From a virus, in IMG/VR virus record IMGVR_UViG_3300025133_000042, positions 1 through 64,000 of that record: a stretch of DNA of 64,000 bases. The stretch is one strand, 5' to 3'. Numbering within the stretch: the stretch's first letter is position 1; the number at the start of each line of letters is the position of its first letter. Below are positions 1 through 8,529 of this stretch, piece by piece. The notes beneath the pieces were generated by a model. The model saw nothing but the letters and a program-made list of their open reading frames with translations. It did no database searches and was not told the origin of the DNA. The position numbers and the translations under genes are program-made.

Positions 1-29
1 CTGGTACCATTGACATATTTGATTGCCAT
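1..29 (-). CDS. 5' end of a gene cut by the window edge
   Basis: Only nine codons are inside the window, starting with ATG at 29 and reading MAIKYVNGT. An AGAGG ribosome-binding stretch lies just upstream, and the start is 13 bases past the stop of the preceding peptidase-like gene, so this is the next gene of the same leftward operon. No function can be given. Confidence 0.5.
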
Positions 30-42
30 GCTTTACCTCTGG

Positions 43-711
43 TTATTTAGTCCACTCTTTCGTAAGTCTTTCGAAAAGCAGATTGTTGCGAAATTCTAGT
101 TCTTCGGAGACAGCATATGCTTCAACTTTCTCTTCAGTTACTTCTTCCTCAAGCTCTTCCTTAATTTCCTCTAGGGTTTGCTTATAAGCAGCAAACTGCT
201 CGGGTAGCATCTCTTCAATTAATCTTTCCGCCATCTGCTGTGCTTGTTTTTTTGTAATAGACATTCGCTTGTTCTCCTTAAGTTGTCCACATTTTACTTG
301 GTCTTCGAAGTCTCTTACAAGAAAACCATTTCCAAGTAAATAGGCTTCTGCCTCCATTCTTCTCATATGGGGGTTTTTTTGTGCATATCCCGGTGATAAA
401 TTGATATTATCATTAAACTCTCCGCGACAATTTTGCGCGTGATGCACCAATTCATGTGAGAATGATCTTAACATATCTTTTACGTGCCGTTTATCAACAA
501 AAATAGTAATTTGCATCTTATTTGGGTCATAATATGCTGTTTTTCCAAAAGGATCTTTGGAATTTTCCGGATCAGACACCAAATTAACGCCAATATCGTC
601 TTTAAACCCCAATTTTCCCTTTGCATAAGGGTAAAATCTTGTTATCATGCTCTCTAGAGCAGACATATCTTGCTCAGAGGCGTTATTTATACTATAACCT
701 GCACCAGGCAT
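43..711 (-). CDS. Putative zinc metallopeptidase with tag-like C-terminal segment
   Basis: The product (222 residues) has an HExxH zinc motif, SHELVHHAQ near residues 85-93, as in small phage and bacterial metallopeptidases; the third zinc ligand is not obvious. Around residue 150 a second segment starts, MSITKKQAQQMAERLIEE, which resembles the N-terminal tag of the protein cassette at 6.4-12.2 kb, followed by a Glu-rich helical tail. I take ATG at 711 because it sits directly after the stop of the upstream gene (TGATATG) with GGTGGG upstream; an in-frame extension to 807 would overlap that gene by 95 bases. The target is unknown, and it could be a structural or injected protein. Confidence 0.6.
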   Translation of the reverse strand: MPGAGYSINNASEQDMSALESMITRFYPYAKGKLGFKDDIGVNLVSDPENSKDPFGKTAYYDPNKMQITIFVDKRHVKDMLRSFSHELVHHAQNCRGEFNDNINLSPGYAQKNPHMRRMEAEAYLLGNGFLVRDFEDQVKCGQLKENKRMSITKKQAQQMAERLIEEMLPEQFAAYKQTLEEIKEELEEEVTEEKVEAYAVSEELEFRNNLLFERLTKEWTK

Positions 712-712
712 A

Positions 713-1696
713 TCAAGACCCACCAAAGCCCGCCGGGGCTGATTTACTTCTCTTATAACTAGGTTTTTGGCCGTAAGGTGTTGAATTTTTTTGACCTCCG
801 AGGGCAATTAGGCGCTTTTTCATGCGTTTATGCCGCGATCTGATCTTTTTCTGGTACTTTTCTATTTCGTTGAGCTTCATTTGGTCTGATTTTAAGTCAT
901 TTTTAACAAAAATCTTCAATTTCCTACCAAATTTGCCGTTTAGAGACCTCATTTTATCATATGACTGCACATATATGTCATCTAGCAAGCCTAAATACTC
1001 AGAATTTCTTAAAATTTTAAAAGCCAAGTTCTCAGGGGAGAATTCACCACTGTCTTCTAGGCCTGATTTGCGAAAATTTCTTATTTTTTCCTTTAATTTA
1101 TCAGAAAATTCATGCGCTAGCGCGTAATTCTCTTCTTCCAGGAAGTCTGACGCACGTTCGATCTGATCTGCAAGCATTTCAGCCTTCTTCATGACCAATT
1201 TATCATCAATTGCTATCTCTTTTCTCTCGGGTCTGATTATCCAGTCGCCGTCTTTCACCGAAAAGACGCCAGTCGAGTGGTGTAACTCCCCAGAATCTTG
1301 TATATATATCTCAATTTGGTGTCCGGCCATGAAAATATCATGCTTTCTATTCCACATTCCGGATTTAGCTCTAAAAAAATCGCTTACTAGGTCCCGATCG
1401 AAGGGAATTTTTGAGAAGTCAACAATAATATGCAAATCGATATCTGAAAAATTAGTCCAATTATAGTTTGCGATCGACCCGGTTATGGTGATGTCTTCGA
1501 TGTTAACATCATCTATCTCCAGACTTTCCCAAAACTCTTCAGCAACTTGTAATATTTTCTCCCTTACTGCCTTTTTTAGATCATCGTCGTCCCACAGGCC
1601 AGTATAAAGTGTTTCTTTTGGTAGATATCTTTTTGGATCGACCAGTTTTCTCTCATTTATATAAGTATTCCAAGATTTTTTGTTCATTAAAGTCAT
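713..1696 (-). CDS. Nucleotidyltransferase-fold protein
   Basis: The 327-residue product carries a Pol-beta-superfamily signature: GS at residues 73-74, then DID at 85-87 (SDIDLHIIVD), with a later acidic residue in IEIYI near 128. The C-terminal half is charged and helical and ends in a basic Gly/Ser-rich tail. The N-terminus, KSWNTYINER, resembles short Trp-and-Glu peptides at the ends of several other proteins here. A GGAG motif lies five bases before the chosen ATG; an internal ATG at 1687 is possible. It follows a small membrane protein and precedes the peptidase gene. Nucleotide and acceptor are unknown. Confidence 0.6.
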   Translation of the reverse strand: MTLMNKKSWNTYINERKLVDPKRYLPKETLYTGLWDDDDLKKAVREKILQVAEEFWESLEIDDVNIEDITITGSIANYNWTNFSDIDLHIIVDFSKIPFDRDLVSDFFRAKSGMWNRKHDIFMAGHQIEIYIQDSGELHHSTGVFSVKDGDWIIRPERKEIAIDDKLVMKKAEMLADQIERASDFLEEENYALAHEFSDKLKEKIRNFRKSGLEDSGEFSPENLAFKILRNSEYLGLLDDIYVQSYDKMRSLNGKFGRKLKIFVKNDLKSDQMKLNEIEKYQKKIRSRHKRMKKRLIALGGQKNSTPYGQKPSYKRSKSAPAGFGGS

Positions 1697-1935
1697 TATC
1701 TCTCCAATTTGCCCTCAAGTTTTCCAATCAATCGAATGATCTCAACGTTATCTTCTCTAATCTTATCGATATCGGCCTCAACGGCTTCAATTTTTGTCTC
1801 GATTCTTTCGAACTGATCATTATCCGCTCTCTGAATCCAAAAAATAACACCAGAAACAGTGGCGATAACAGCAACAGCGAAAGTAAACCAGTCTTTTACA
1901 CTACGCAATGTGTCATTATTATTTTGTTGGTGCAT
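1696..1935 (-). CDS. Small membrane protein with coiled coil
   Basis: This 79-residue protein has one hydrophobic segment at about residues 16-35 followed by a charged heptad-like helix rich in Glu, Asp, Ile and Lys to the C-terminus. That is the layout of many phage inner-membrane accessory proteins, including some spanins and holin-like proteins, but no family is recognised. It overlaps the upstream membrane-protein gene by 17 bases and meets the next gene at its stop. Confidence 0.6.
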   Translation of the reverse strand: MHQQNNNDTLRSVKDWFTFAVAVIATVSGVIFWIQRADNDQFERIETKIEAVEADIDKIREDNVEIIRLIGKLEGKLER

Positions 1936-2170
1936 TTTTATTTTTTCCTATTCTAAGCTTATTTTCTATTCTTCTTAACTTTTTCTTAATTTCTCTTTGT
2001 TGCTTCCGTACTGCGCGCCGCACACAGTTTTCATCGTGCTTGTGATTAAATAGTACTGTAGTGCTGGTTTTATGCCCTACATGAGCTAACGCCCCAAAAC
2101 ATAAAGAAGAAATTAAAAATACTGCAGATATAATTAAAAATAATGTTCTGTTTTTCCCGTTAGGACACAC
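1919..2170 (-). CDS. Small basic membrane-anchored protein
   Basis: The 83-residue product has an N-terminal hydrophobic segment (about residues 10-30, signal anchor or signal peptide), a His-rich stretch, and a very basic C-terminal helix. It is the first gene of a leftward run, and its start faces the rightward gene at 2215 across only 44 bases, so divergent promoters must lie in or near that gap. Function unknown; a lysis-accessory role is only a guess from the endolysin 3 kb away. Confidence 0.5.
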   Translation of the reverse strand: MCPNGKNRTLFLIISAVFLISSLCFGALAHVGHKTSTTVLFNHKHDENCVRRAVRKQQREIKKKLRRIENKLRIGKNKNAPTK

Positions 2171-2214
2171 AATTTTATTCTCCTGTGCTTATAATTAGAT
2201 AGATAGGAGTAACC

Positions 2215-2469
2215 GTGACAGAGTTATTTAAGCCACTTTTTATGAAGCCGGGAGATTTAGTAACACTTAGAGGATTTAAAAACGCACCCGAAAAGCCAAT
2301 TGGCATGGTTGTGAAGATTATCTATGGCAAAAAAAATAAAAACTTGAAATTGGTAAAAGTTCGTTGGCTTACCGAAACATATGCAAAACGGCATGGATGC
2401 CGCTTTCCACTTCAGTCTTGTCCAGAGAAAAAAATTGAAGTCATCAGTGAGGCGGCAGTTAAATATTAA
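2215..2469 (+). CDS. KxGDLV-family small protein on the plus strand
   Basis: This 84-residue protein is one of two convincing plus-strand genes in the window. After an eight-residue leader it reads MKPGDLVTLRG, then GMVVKIIYG and KVRWL, and ends near IEVISE. That is the same plan as the many small K-x-G-D-L-V proteins at 18-31 kb (short beta strands, SH3/KOW-like by inference). Start: GTG at 2215 behind TAGGAG; ATG at 2242 is an alternative. Its 3' end overlaps the 3' end of the convergent gene 2459-3070 by 11 bases. Molecular role unknown. Confidence 0.65.
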   Translation: MTELFKPLFMKPGDLVTLRGFKNAPEKPIGMVVKIIYGKKNKNLKLVKVRWLTETYAKRHGCRFPLQSCPEKKIEVISEAAVKY

Positions 2470-3070
2470 AAGTACGAAGTATGTTTTTTGTTTTTATTAC
2501 TAATGAAGTGTGCTCCCATGTCCATCCTTTGTATTTTTTTCCTTCATGATCTGCATCACCATGGCCATTTTTTGCCCGCAAAGAAAGATGCACCAACTCA
2601 TGCATCAATGAGGTTTCGGAAATTTTATTAACATAGCCGGCCCATATCCATGTGTAATTTCCTCCCCGAGCAAGTCCATTTACCCTAACATTGATAACTT
2701 TTTCACCTTTGAGATTGTACGCTTTTTTAACTGTTTTTTTGTTTACATCCCACTCTATCATGACGTCTTCGAGCATGCGCCGTACAGAATGATCATCATC
2801 CCCAAAATTTTCGACCCATTGCTGATAAAAAATTATCATTGATAATGATGTTTTATGCTTTTCATATAAATTGCAACTTGGAACTATTTGTGTAGCCTTC
2901 CCGAAAAAAGGTATCATAATCATTTGTGGAAATGGCCTATCGGGATCACAAAAAGATCTTTTATGTATTTTTGCAAGATCTGGATTATGAAAAAATCTAA
3001 TTTTTTCATTTCCGGCGCATGTCATAGAAAATACCATAACTATTAATAATAATATTGTTTTTTTGAACAA
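2459..3070 (-). CDS. Secreted HExxH metallopeptidase
   Basis: The 203-residue protein starts with a lysine-plus-hydrophobic signal sequence ending near Cys18, possibly a lipoprotein signal though the lipobox is poor. It carries HELVH at residues 157-161 followed by a His/Asp-rich GHGDADHEG stretch that could give further zinc ligands (His170, His175). It probably acts outside the cytoplasmic membrane on an unknown substrate. It converges tail to tail with the plus-strand gene at 2215. Family not identified. Confidence 0.6.
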   Translation of the reverse strand: MFKKTILLLIVMVFSMTCAGNEKIRFFHNPDLAKIHKRSFCDPDRPFPQMIMIPFFGKATQIVPSCNLYEKHKTSLSMIIFYQQWVENFGDDDHSVRRMLEDVMIEWDVNKKTVKKAYNLKGEKVINVRVNGLARGGNYTWIWAGYVNKISETSLMHELVHLSLRAKNGHGDADHEGKKYKGWTWEHTSLVIKTKNILRTFNI

Positions 3071-3082
3071 CTCATGCTTTTC

Positions 3083-3310
3083 CTAGCAGTCTGCTTTCTT
3101 CTTTGTGATCATCAATGTTTTTGTAATAACATCTGATTTAAACTCTTCCAACAAGTGTGAAAAATTTTCAATATCGGATTTTGTTATCTCATCCATCATC
3201 GCCCAAAGAGAATCAACTTCATCTTTAAGCTCTGCATTTTCTTTTTTAGCTTTTTCTATTAATTTATCGAGCTTTTTAATTTCTTCTTCTAATTCATCAA
3301 CTTTACTCAT
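3083..3310 (-). CDS. Small coiled-coil protein
   Basis: The start is taken at ATG 3310, which overlaps the stop of the VWA lipoprotein gene (ATGAGTAA), giving 75 residues. Most of the length is a Glu/Lys-rich heptad pattern typical of a coiled coil. Tight coupling to the lipoprotein gene suggests co-translation, but nothing shows the two proteins interact. Confidence 0.55.
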   Translation of the reverse strand: MSKVDELEEEIKKLDKLIEKAKKENAELKDEVDSLWAMMDEITKSDIENFSHLLEEFKSDVITKTLMITKKKADC

Positions 3311-5207
3311 TTGTTCCACCTTTACATATTTCATCAAGAATCTCCATCAAACTAGCATACATCTCAGTAGGATTGTTTGTGAGTTTATACCAAGCTCCAT
3401 TTCCAGCATTAGCAATATCTTCCCACTGTGTTGAGCCAGAAGATCTTGAGAATGTATATAGTTTAAGCTGCGGCGTGCCAGAAACAGCTGTTTTAACCTC
3501 TTCTACCTTTAATTCCGGACTCAAGTAGCTTTGAGGCTCCTCATCGCTAAAAACAATGATTATACGATCCGCGCCTGCCCGCCAACTAATATCAAAATTT
3601 TGCAAAGGCGGCGAGGATTCGATTACGCTAGTTCCTATTCCATTTGTGCCAGCTGCTCCAGACCATTGAAAATTAGACATGGGCTGAGGAAGGGTCGCCG
3701 TAATATTATGTACCGATATATAAATTGCATCAAGGAGCATTTCAAAAGCAGTACTCATCGATTGGGAGCTAGTATCCATGGCGGCCAAAGAAGCCAGGTA
3801 ATCAGAGAACCCGATTAAGTCTTGTACTAGTTCCAAACGCTCGTCATAAGTTGAAGGCAGCACAGCCACAGGCCCGCGCATAAATGCCCACTTAATAACA
3901 TCTTCGTCACTGAAATTTTGCGCAAATTGATTTAATGCTATCATTACGGCACTCATTTCATCGCCCATAGATCCAGACCAGTCAACAATGAAAAGAACAT
4001 CAGTTTCTTTCATCTCTTCGCCCCAGTCTGCTATGCCATCACAATCATCATCAAGCCCATTGCAAATTTCTGTTTGAGGTGTTATTTCGCCACTGCAATA
4101 AAATGGAATGAAGTTCTCGTCATCATCATAACTCCCCCACGCGCCGGCATCACAAGTCATTTCGCCTGGTATGCATATGCCGGTCATTATCGTTCCTTCT
4201 GGTCCGGTGTAGCATGGAGCATTGAGATCTTCATCGATTTCTTGGTTGCAGTTATCATCAAAATTATTACACTTTTCCTGGCTTAGTTCCATTCCAATCA
4301 GGGGATCACAAACACTATTTGGATCTCCAGAAGGCACCCAATAACACAAAGCATAGCATTCTGTCATCGCAAGGTCTATACAATCCGGATCTAAGCATTG
4401 ACATGTTTTATATCCCTGCCCACATAATAATGGATCATCTTGACACGGAAACAACACTCCGACATCCTGCATCGTACAAACACATTCTAGCCCTTCGTCG
4501 ATCTGACCGTCGCAGTCGTTATCTAAGCCATCGCAAACTTCATCTAATTCAGCCGGCGCAGTACAAGATACCCAGCTTCCCTCATAACACATCTCGTATC
4601 CAGCTCCGCATGCTGTGCTGCAGGGCTGAATAAGCCCTTCGTCTGTATCTCCGTCACAATCATCATCAAAACCGTTACACTGCTCGCCAGGTATTATTCC
4701 ACACTCGTCACATGCATTTAGCTGCCCTTCGTCGATTTCTCCATCGCAATCATCATCTTCATAGTTGCATAATTCTTCTTCGCAGGCTGTAGTGCAATCT
4801 GTATATTGTATCAAGCCTTTATTACAAACTTTTTCTTGAGTGCCAGGATATCCATCTGCAGTCGTACATTCAACTTCAGCAATAAGATATTGTGTTGGAT
4901 CGCACTCCATATACTGTATGCATTCAGATTCCGAATATAATACCTTGGGGTCTTCACAAATATTAAAGCATATCTCTTTTCTCCAAATTGAATCTAGTGG
5001 AGGGCAAAAATACCAATCGCACTCAATACACTCCGGATCCGGCGGAGGAGGTTCGGCTACCCAAGGAATAACTTCTATTATATCTTCTTCTTGTACATCT
5101 ACATCTTCAACTACATCTGGAATATTAGTATTATGCTCTTGTCCCGCATCGCTGCAACTAATCTGCAGAGAAATAAGCGCTACAAGAGCCAATACCAAAT
5201 TTTTCAT
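3303..5207 (-). CDS. MopE-repeat and VWA-domain lipoprotein
   Basis: The 634-residue product has a lipoprotein-like signal (LQISC, Cys18), an acidic linker, and a Cys-rich region with five MopE-type repeats (pattern C-[ND]-x-x-D-[DN]-[DN]-C-[DN]) near residues 147, 177, 225, 313 and 382. A von Willebrand A domain follows from about residue 402 with the metal site DWSGS at 409-413. The repeats match the putative metal-binding motif family named after the copper-binding MopE protein. The protein should be anchored in a membrane and face outward, where the VWA domain could bind a partner through a divalent metal. Such proteins are typical of Myxococcota-type bacteria and unusual on a phage. Role unknown: surface change of the infected cell or a virion adhesin are both possible. 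Confidence 0.75.
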   Translation of the reverse strand: MKNLVLALVALISLQISCSDAGQEHNTNIPDVVEDVDVQEEDIIEVIPWVAEPPPPDPECIECDWYFCPPLDSIWRKEICFNICEDPKVLYSESECIQYMECDPTQYLIAEVECTTADGYPGTQEKVCNKGLIQYTDCTTACEEELCNYEDDDCDGEIDEGQLNACDECGIIPGEQCNGFDDDCDGDTDEGLIQPCSTACGAGYEMCYEGSWVSCTAPAELDEVCDGLDNDCDGQIDEGLECVCTMQDVGVLFPCQDDPLLCGQGYKTCQCLDPDCIDLAMTECYALCYWVPSGDPNSVCDPLIGMELSQEKCNNFDDNCNQEIDEDLNAPCYTGPEGTIMTGICIPGEMTCDAGAWGSYDDDENFIPFYCSGEITPQTEICNGLDDDCDGIADWGEEMKETDVLFIVDWSGSMGDEMSAVMIALNQFAQNFSDEDVIKWAFMRGPVAVLPSTYDERLELVQDLIGFSDYLASLAAMDTSSQSMSTAFEMLLDAIYISVHNITATLPQPMSNFQWSGAAGTNGIGTSVIESSPPLQNFDISWRAGADRIIIVFSDEEPQSYLSPELKVEEVKTAVSGTPQLKLYTFSRSSGSTQWEDIANAGNGAWYKLTNNPTEMYASLMEILDEICKGGTNE

Positions 5208-5218
5208 ATGCTAAACCC

Positions 5219-5518
5219 TCATGGTCTTCTTCGTTTAAAGATGCCTCTCATGTCAATTTCTTGTGTCTCTCTGTCTGCGTCGAATGCATGGTCATGAAGC
5301 GCGCAGTACTCTGAATAAAGATCTGCCATCGCTTTTCCACACTTATAAGCGCTAGGATACTTTTTATAAAAAAATGCTTGACCCGCCGATCCAAGCCAAA
5401 AATTTGGATGCATTTTCCATTTCTGAGTAAGTACGTTTGCTCTTGCCTCGCCAATAAACTCCCCTTCAACATAAATCGCTTGAGTATATTCGTCTATTTG
5501 TTTCCAAGATATACTCAT
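5219..5518 (-). CDS. Hypothetical 99-residue protein
   Basis: The product is mixed charged and aromatic, with no signal peptide or membrane segment and a basic C-terminus. Its ATG overlaps the stop of the endolysin gene (ATGA), so it is translationally coupled to it and may be a regulator or partner of lysis. No family is recognised. Confidence 0.55.
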   Translation of the reverse strand: MSISWKQIDEYTQAIYVEGEFIGEARANVLTQKWKMHPNFWLGSAGQAFFYKKYPSAYKCGKAMADLYSEYCALHDHAFDADRETQEIDMRGIFKRRRP

Positions 5519-6369
5519 CTGATATCCTCTAAAATCTTGTCCAACTCAAGGCCGGCACAATCTATCTTGCCCCGCGTTAAGTGATAATGACAAACGACCC
5601 CTTTATATTTTCTATTCTTTGCAGGATCGTAGACTTTTGTTATCAAATCGCCGTTTTCAGTAGGGCACTGGAGGGGTATGTCATAATGACTGCTCAAAGC
5701 TCTTAAAAGGGCCTTGTAGGCTGCAATTTGAACAGGATAGTATCCAAGGTGCGGTCCTAGCTTTCTACCATGGACGCGGCTGGTTATTACAGGGCGTTTG
5801 CCAAATTTGTGTGCCTCATACCACTTATTGTATTTTGTGTAATATGCATTAGAAAAATCTATTCCTATCGAAACGCCATTAACTCCGCCTGCATGCCAGG
5901 CGGCATGGTTAGTATCGACAAACTGATGAATAACGCCATCATTATCAATACAAAAATGAGAAGATATCCCTCTTGCATGCAAAACTCTTCTGCACTTCTC
6001 CGCTGAAGTTGTTGCGTCCCAGTGCGTAACAATCATCTTTGGCTTTCTGATGGATCTAGATTTTTTATAGCAATTAGATGGAAGGAGGCTTAACTTGACA
6101 TCCCAGTCAATCTTCATCTTGACTCCATCTACTAGTATAAAGCTACCGAATCCGCGCGCGTCAAGGTCGCGACTACTAAGAAGCCTTCTGAAGGTCTGAG
6201 GACCAACCAGTCCATCAGTTTTTAAGCTGTGTTCTGCCTGAAAAAGTTTAATCCTTGCGATTAGGTATTTATCAAATCCTTGCAGCATCGGATCAAGCCA
6301 AGTTGGATCCCAGCCAAACTTTTTGGCTGATTTTTTATTATAGTTATTTATTCTCCACTCGCTAAACAT
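5515..6369 (-). CDS. Endolysin: N-acetylmuramoyl-L-alanine amidase with PG-binding domain
   Basis: The 284-residue protein has an N-terminal peptidoglycan-binding-1 motif (residues about 37-63, ending DGLVGPQTFRRLL) and a C-terminal amidase_2/PGRP domain. Predicted zinc ligands are His116 (VTHWD), His263 (CHYHL) and Cys271; the eight-residue His-Cys spacing matches T7 lysozyme (His122/Cys130). It should cut the amide bond between N-acetylmuramate and L-alanine during lysis. There is no signal peptide, so a holin or another export route is needed. AGGAAA lies before the ATG. Confidence 0.85.
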   Translation of the reverse strand: MFSEWRINNYNKKSAKKFGWDPTWLDPMLQGFDKYLIARIKLFQAEHSLKTDGLVGPQTFRRLLSSRDLDARGFGSFILVDGVKMKIDWDVKLSLLPSNCYKKSRSIRKPKMIVTHWDATTSAEKCRRVLHARGISSHFCIDNDGVIHQFVDTNHAAWHAGGVNGVSIGIDFSNAYYTKYNKWYEAHKFGKRPVITSRVHGRKLGPHLGYYPVQIAAYKALLRALSSHYDIPLQCPTENGDLITKVYDPAKNRKYKGVVCHYHLTRGKIDCAGLELDKILEDIR

Positions 6370-6430
6370 AAAACTATTTCCTAAGTTTGCGCTATACTAT
6401 TAAATATGAAGAATAAAACGTTTTTACAAC

Positions 6431-7174
6431 TTATTCCTCGTATTTGTATTTATATGAGCCCGGCGGCGGCGACACGGTATTGCCACGAGCATATGCACTA
6501 TCACCTTTTTCAGGCTTATAGTCAGGATCTTTTACGCAGTCCCCGCCAGAGCCACCAGCGCTCTTCCAAAAGTAACCGTCAGGACAATTGCCTTCTTCAA
6601 GCTCATCCTCTTCTAACTTTCTCTTTTTTGCACTCGAAAAGCGCTCAGCATAATCTTTGTCGGCACTAACGCTCTCCGGCTCTTCGGCACCCCGAGATTT
6701 CATTTGTCTGATCGCCTGCAGCGCTGCCATGTCAACTGCCGTCTTCTTAGATTGTCCGCGCTTAGATTTTTTGCCAATGCCCTGGAGGTGCTGCTTAAAT
6801 CTCTCTCCAAAGCCCTCATCAAAGATTTTTACAATCTCCTCTTTGACAACCTGTTCAAGATCTTCTTCCTCTTTAAGAGTGCCTTGCTGTTTTTTAATTA
6901 GACTTACTACATTCATAGCGATATCATATTCATATTGGCTGACTTTTCCACTGGCCAATAGTTGCTCAAGCTCTAATTCAATATCTTCGGTACCTTGCGC
7001 AAGCTTAGACATAGGGATATCTCCTGACTCGTCATCAAAAGCTTGGTCGTATTTGCCAGAAAATTTTATATCTCCCATCGTCGGTGAGTCTTCTCCCCCC
7101 ACATCCCGCGCTTCCCGCATTGCGTCAGCTTCTTCTTTAATAATTTGCTTTAATCGTTTTTTTGTAATTTTCAT
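6431..7174 (-). CDS. Tagged internal-type protein 1 (MKITK tag)
   Basis: This is the last gene of the tagged cassette. Residues 1-15 are MKITKKRLKQIIKEE; the I-K-E before the body fits a T4-type prohead-protease site. The 247-residue body is mostly charged helix (a second IVKEE-like stretch lies near residue 110), with a C-terminal Cys/Gly patch (NCPDGYFWKSAGG) and a Pro/Tyr/Lys tail. No enzyme motif is visible. By inference it is packed in the head and processed; the alternative is that the tag is a docking peptide. Confidence 0.65.
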   Translation of the reverse strand: MKITKKRLKQIIKEEADAMREARDVGGEDSPTMGDIKFSGKYDQAFDDESGDIPMSKLAQGTEDIELELEQLLASGKVSQYEYDIAMNVVSLIKKQQGTLKEEEDLEQVVKEEIVKIFDEGFGERFKQHLQGIGKKSKRGQSKKTAVDMAALQAIRQMKSRGAEEPESVSADKDYAERFSSAKKRKLEEDELEEGNCPDGYFWKSAGGSGGDCVKDPDYKPEKGDSAYARGNTVSPPPGSYKYKYEE

Positions 7175-7198
7175 GTTAAGGGTCCTTTAACTCTTTCT

Positions 7199-7609
7199 TT
7201 AATTGCATCCTTCGTACTGGCATGCCTGGCACTCTCCGCCGCGACACTTCCCGCTAGCACAATCCTCCGTGCTCTTGCACTCCCCGCCGGCTTTCTTTCC
7301 AACAAATCCACCCGGAGTTTGATCTCTGCAGCATTCCCATTCAGGAAATAATTCAGGAAACCACTTGAGTTCGAGCGGCCCCGGCCGGCCGCCGCGCTTA
7401 GCTTTTGCTTCCGCCTCCCGACGCCTCCGGTCAGCTAGCACGGCTCCAGCTGCTCCTCCGTGGCTTTTAAAAGCTCCTTTCCCCGCAGCTGCTCGTTCGC
7501 GCTCAATACGATCCAAAGTACCATATCCCGGTCCGCTCCCCCATTCCTTGATTGCAGCTGCTAGCTCTTCTTTAATAATTTGCTTTAATCGTTTTTTTGT
7601 AATTTTCAT
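7199..7609 (-). CDS. Tagged protein 2 with Cys-rich C-terminal domain
   Basis: After the tag MKITKKRLKQIIKEE the 136-residue product has a Gly/Ala/Arg-rich middle and a C-terminal region of about 40 residues with nine cysteines, including CKSTEDCASGKCRGGEC. Such spacing suggests a small disulfide- or zinc-stabilised module. A disulfide-rich domain would be odd in the cytoplasm but reasonable for a protein carried in a virion. It starts at the stop of the upstream tagged gene. Confidence 0.65.
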   Translation of the reverse strand: MKITKKRLKQIIKEELAAAIKEWGSGPGYGTLDRIERERAAAGKGAFKSHGGAAGAVLADRRRREAEAKAKRGGRPGPLELKWFPELFPEWECCRDQTPGGFVGKKAGGECKSTEDCASGKCRGGECQACQYEGCN

Positions 7610-8529
7610 TATTCAAAAACACCACTTTCCGTGTGTAATATTTCTGCAGCTTGTTTTAGTACGGTAGCTTCTTCTGGATTAAAACTATCGGCAACGTTGC
7701 GTAAATCTTCCGCCATTTGGAATAAGTCAGGCGTTTCAGGCAGCTCAATGTCTTCTTTTAGTCCCTCTTCAGGCAAATCAAGTTGCTGTTGTTCACCGGA
7801 TTGCATTTGCATTAAATCAGCCCATTTTTCTGGATCAGATACCTTCAGATCATCCATCATTCTTGTTAACATTCCGGCCGGCCATCTTTTTAAAGCAGCA
7901 AGAACATGATCATAAGATTCGCGTGCCTCTTTAGCTGCTGTTATCTCTTCTTCCAAAAATTGTTTTATCTGTTCTTCTGTGATTTTATCTCTTTCCAACG
8001 CCTCATGAGTAGCAAGTCCGCTCGTGCCTCCGCCAACAGTTCCTCGCGCCGGCGCGCCGGGTATGTCTCCGGCTTGTGTATATCCTGAATACTTTCCCTG
8101 ATTGATATTAAGCCACGTCAACAAGGGCTTCATTTCAGGACCATATATCCAAGAACGTAATGCACGTTGAGGGCCCGAAGCTGAAATGCCGGCCAACATC
8201 ATATCTGCAGATATTTTATTATCAACTAACTTATTCAGCGCCTCTTCGTTTGAAAATCCTGCCTTTTCGAAAATCCTGCTCCAATAATTTTTTAGGCCCT
8301 CCGGAGACAGCCTGTCTCTGGCATATTTTCTGCCCATCCCGGCATGCCCTGAAACTCCCGTTCGGCCAGCCCCGGGCACGTGATGGCCACCAGCTCCAGC
8401 CGGCCCCGATCGCGCCTCATGAAAAGTCGTCTGCAGTTCTTCTTTGATTTGTTTCAGGCCCTCTCCATTCAGAAGATGCTCTATTTCTTCTTTAATAATC
8501 TGCGCTAGCAGTTGTTTTGTAATTTTCAT
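7609..8529 (-). CDS. Tagged protein 3
   Basis: The 306-residue protein has the tag variant MKITKQLLAQIIKEE, a Gly/His-rich stretch at about residues 40-70, and then helical regions with several acidic segments. No catalytic motif is recognised. It abuts its neighbours within a base or two on both sides, so it is one member of a single transcription unit. Confidence 0.6.
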   Translation of the reverse strand: MKITKQLLAQIIKEEIEHLLNGEGLKQIKEELQTTFHEARSGPAGAGGHHVPGAGRTGVSGHAGMGRKYARDRLSPEGLKNYWSRIFEKAGFSNEEALNKLVDNKISADMMLAGISASGPQRALRSWIYGPEMKPLLTWLNINQGKYSGYTQAGDIPGAPARGTVGGGTSGLATHEALERDKITEEQIKQFLEEEITAAKEARESYDHVLAALKRWPAGMLTRMMDDLKVSDPEKWADLMQMQSGEQQQLDLPEEGLKEDIELPETPDLFQMAEDLRNVADSFNPEEATVLKQAAEILHTESGVFE

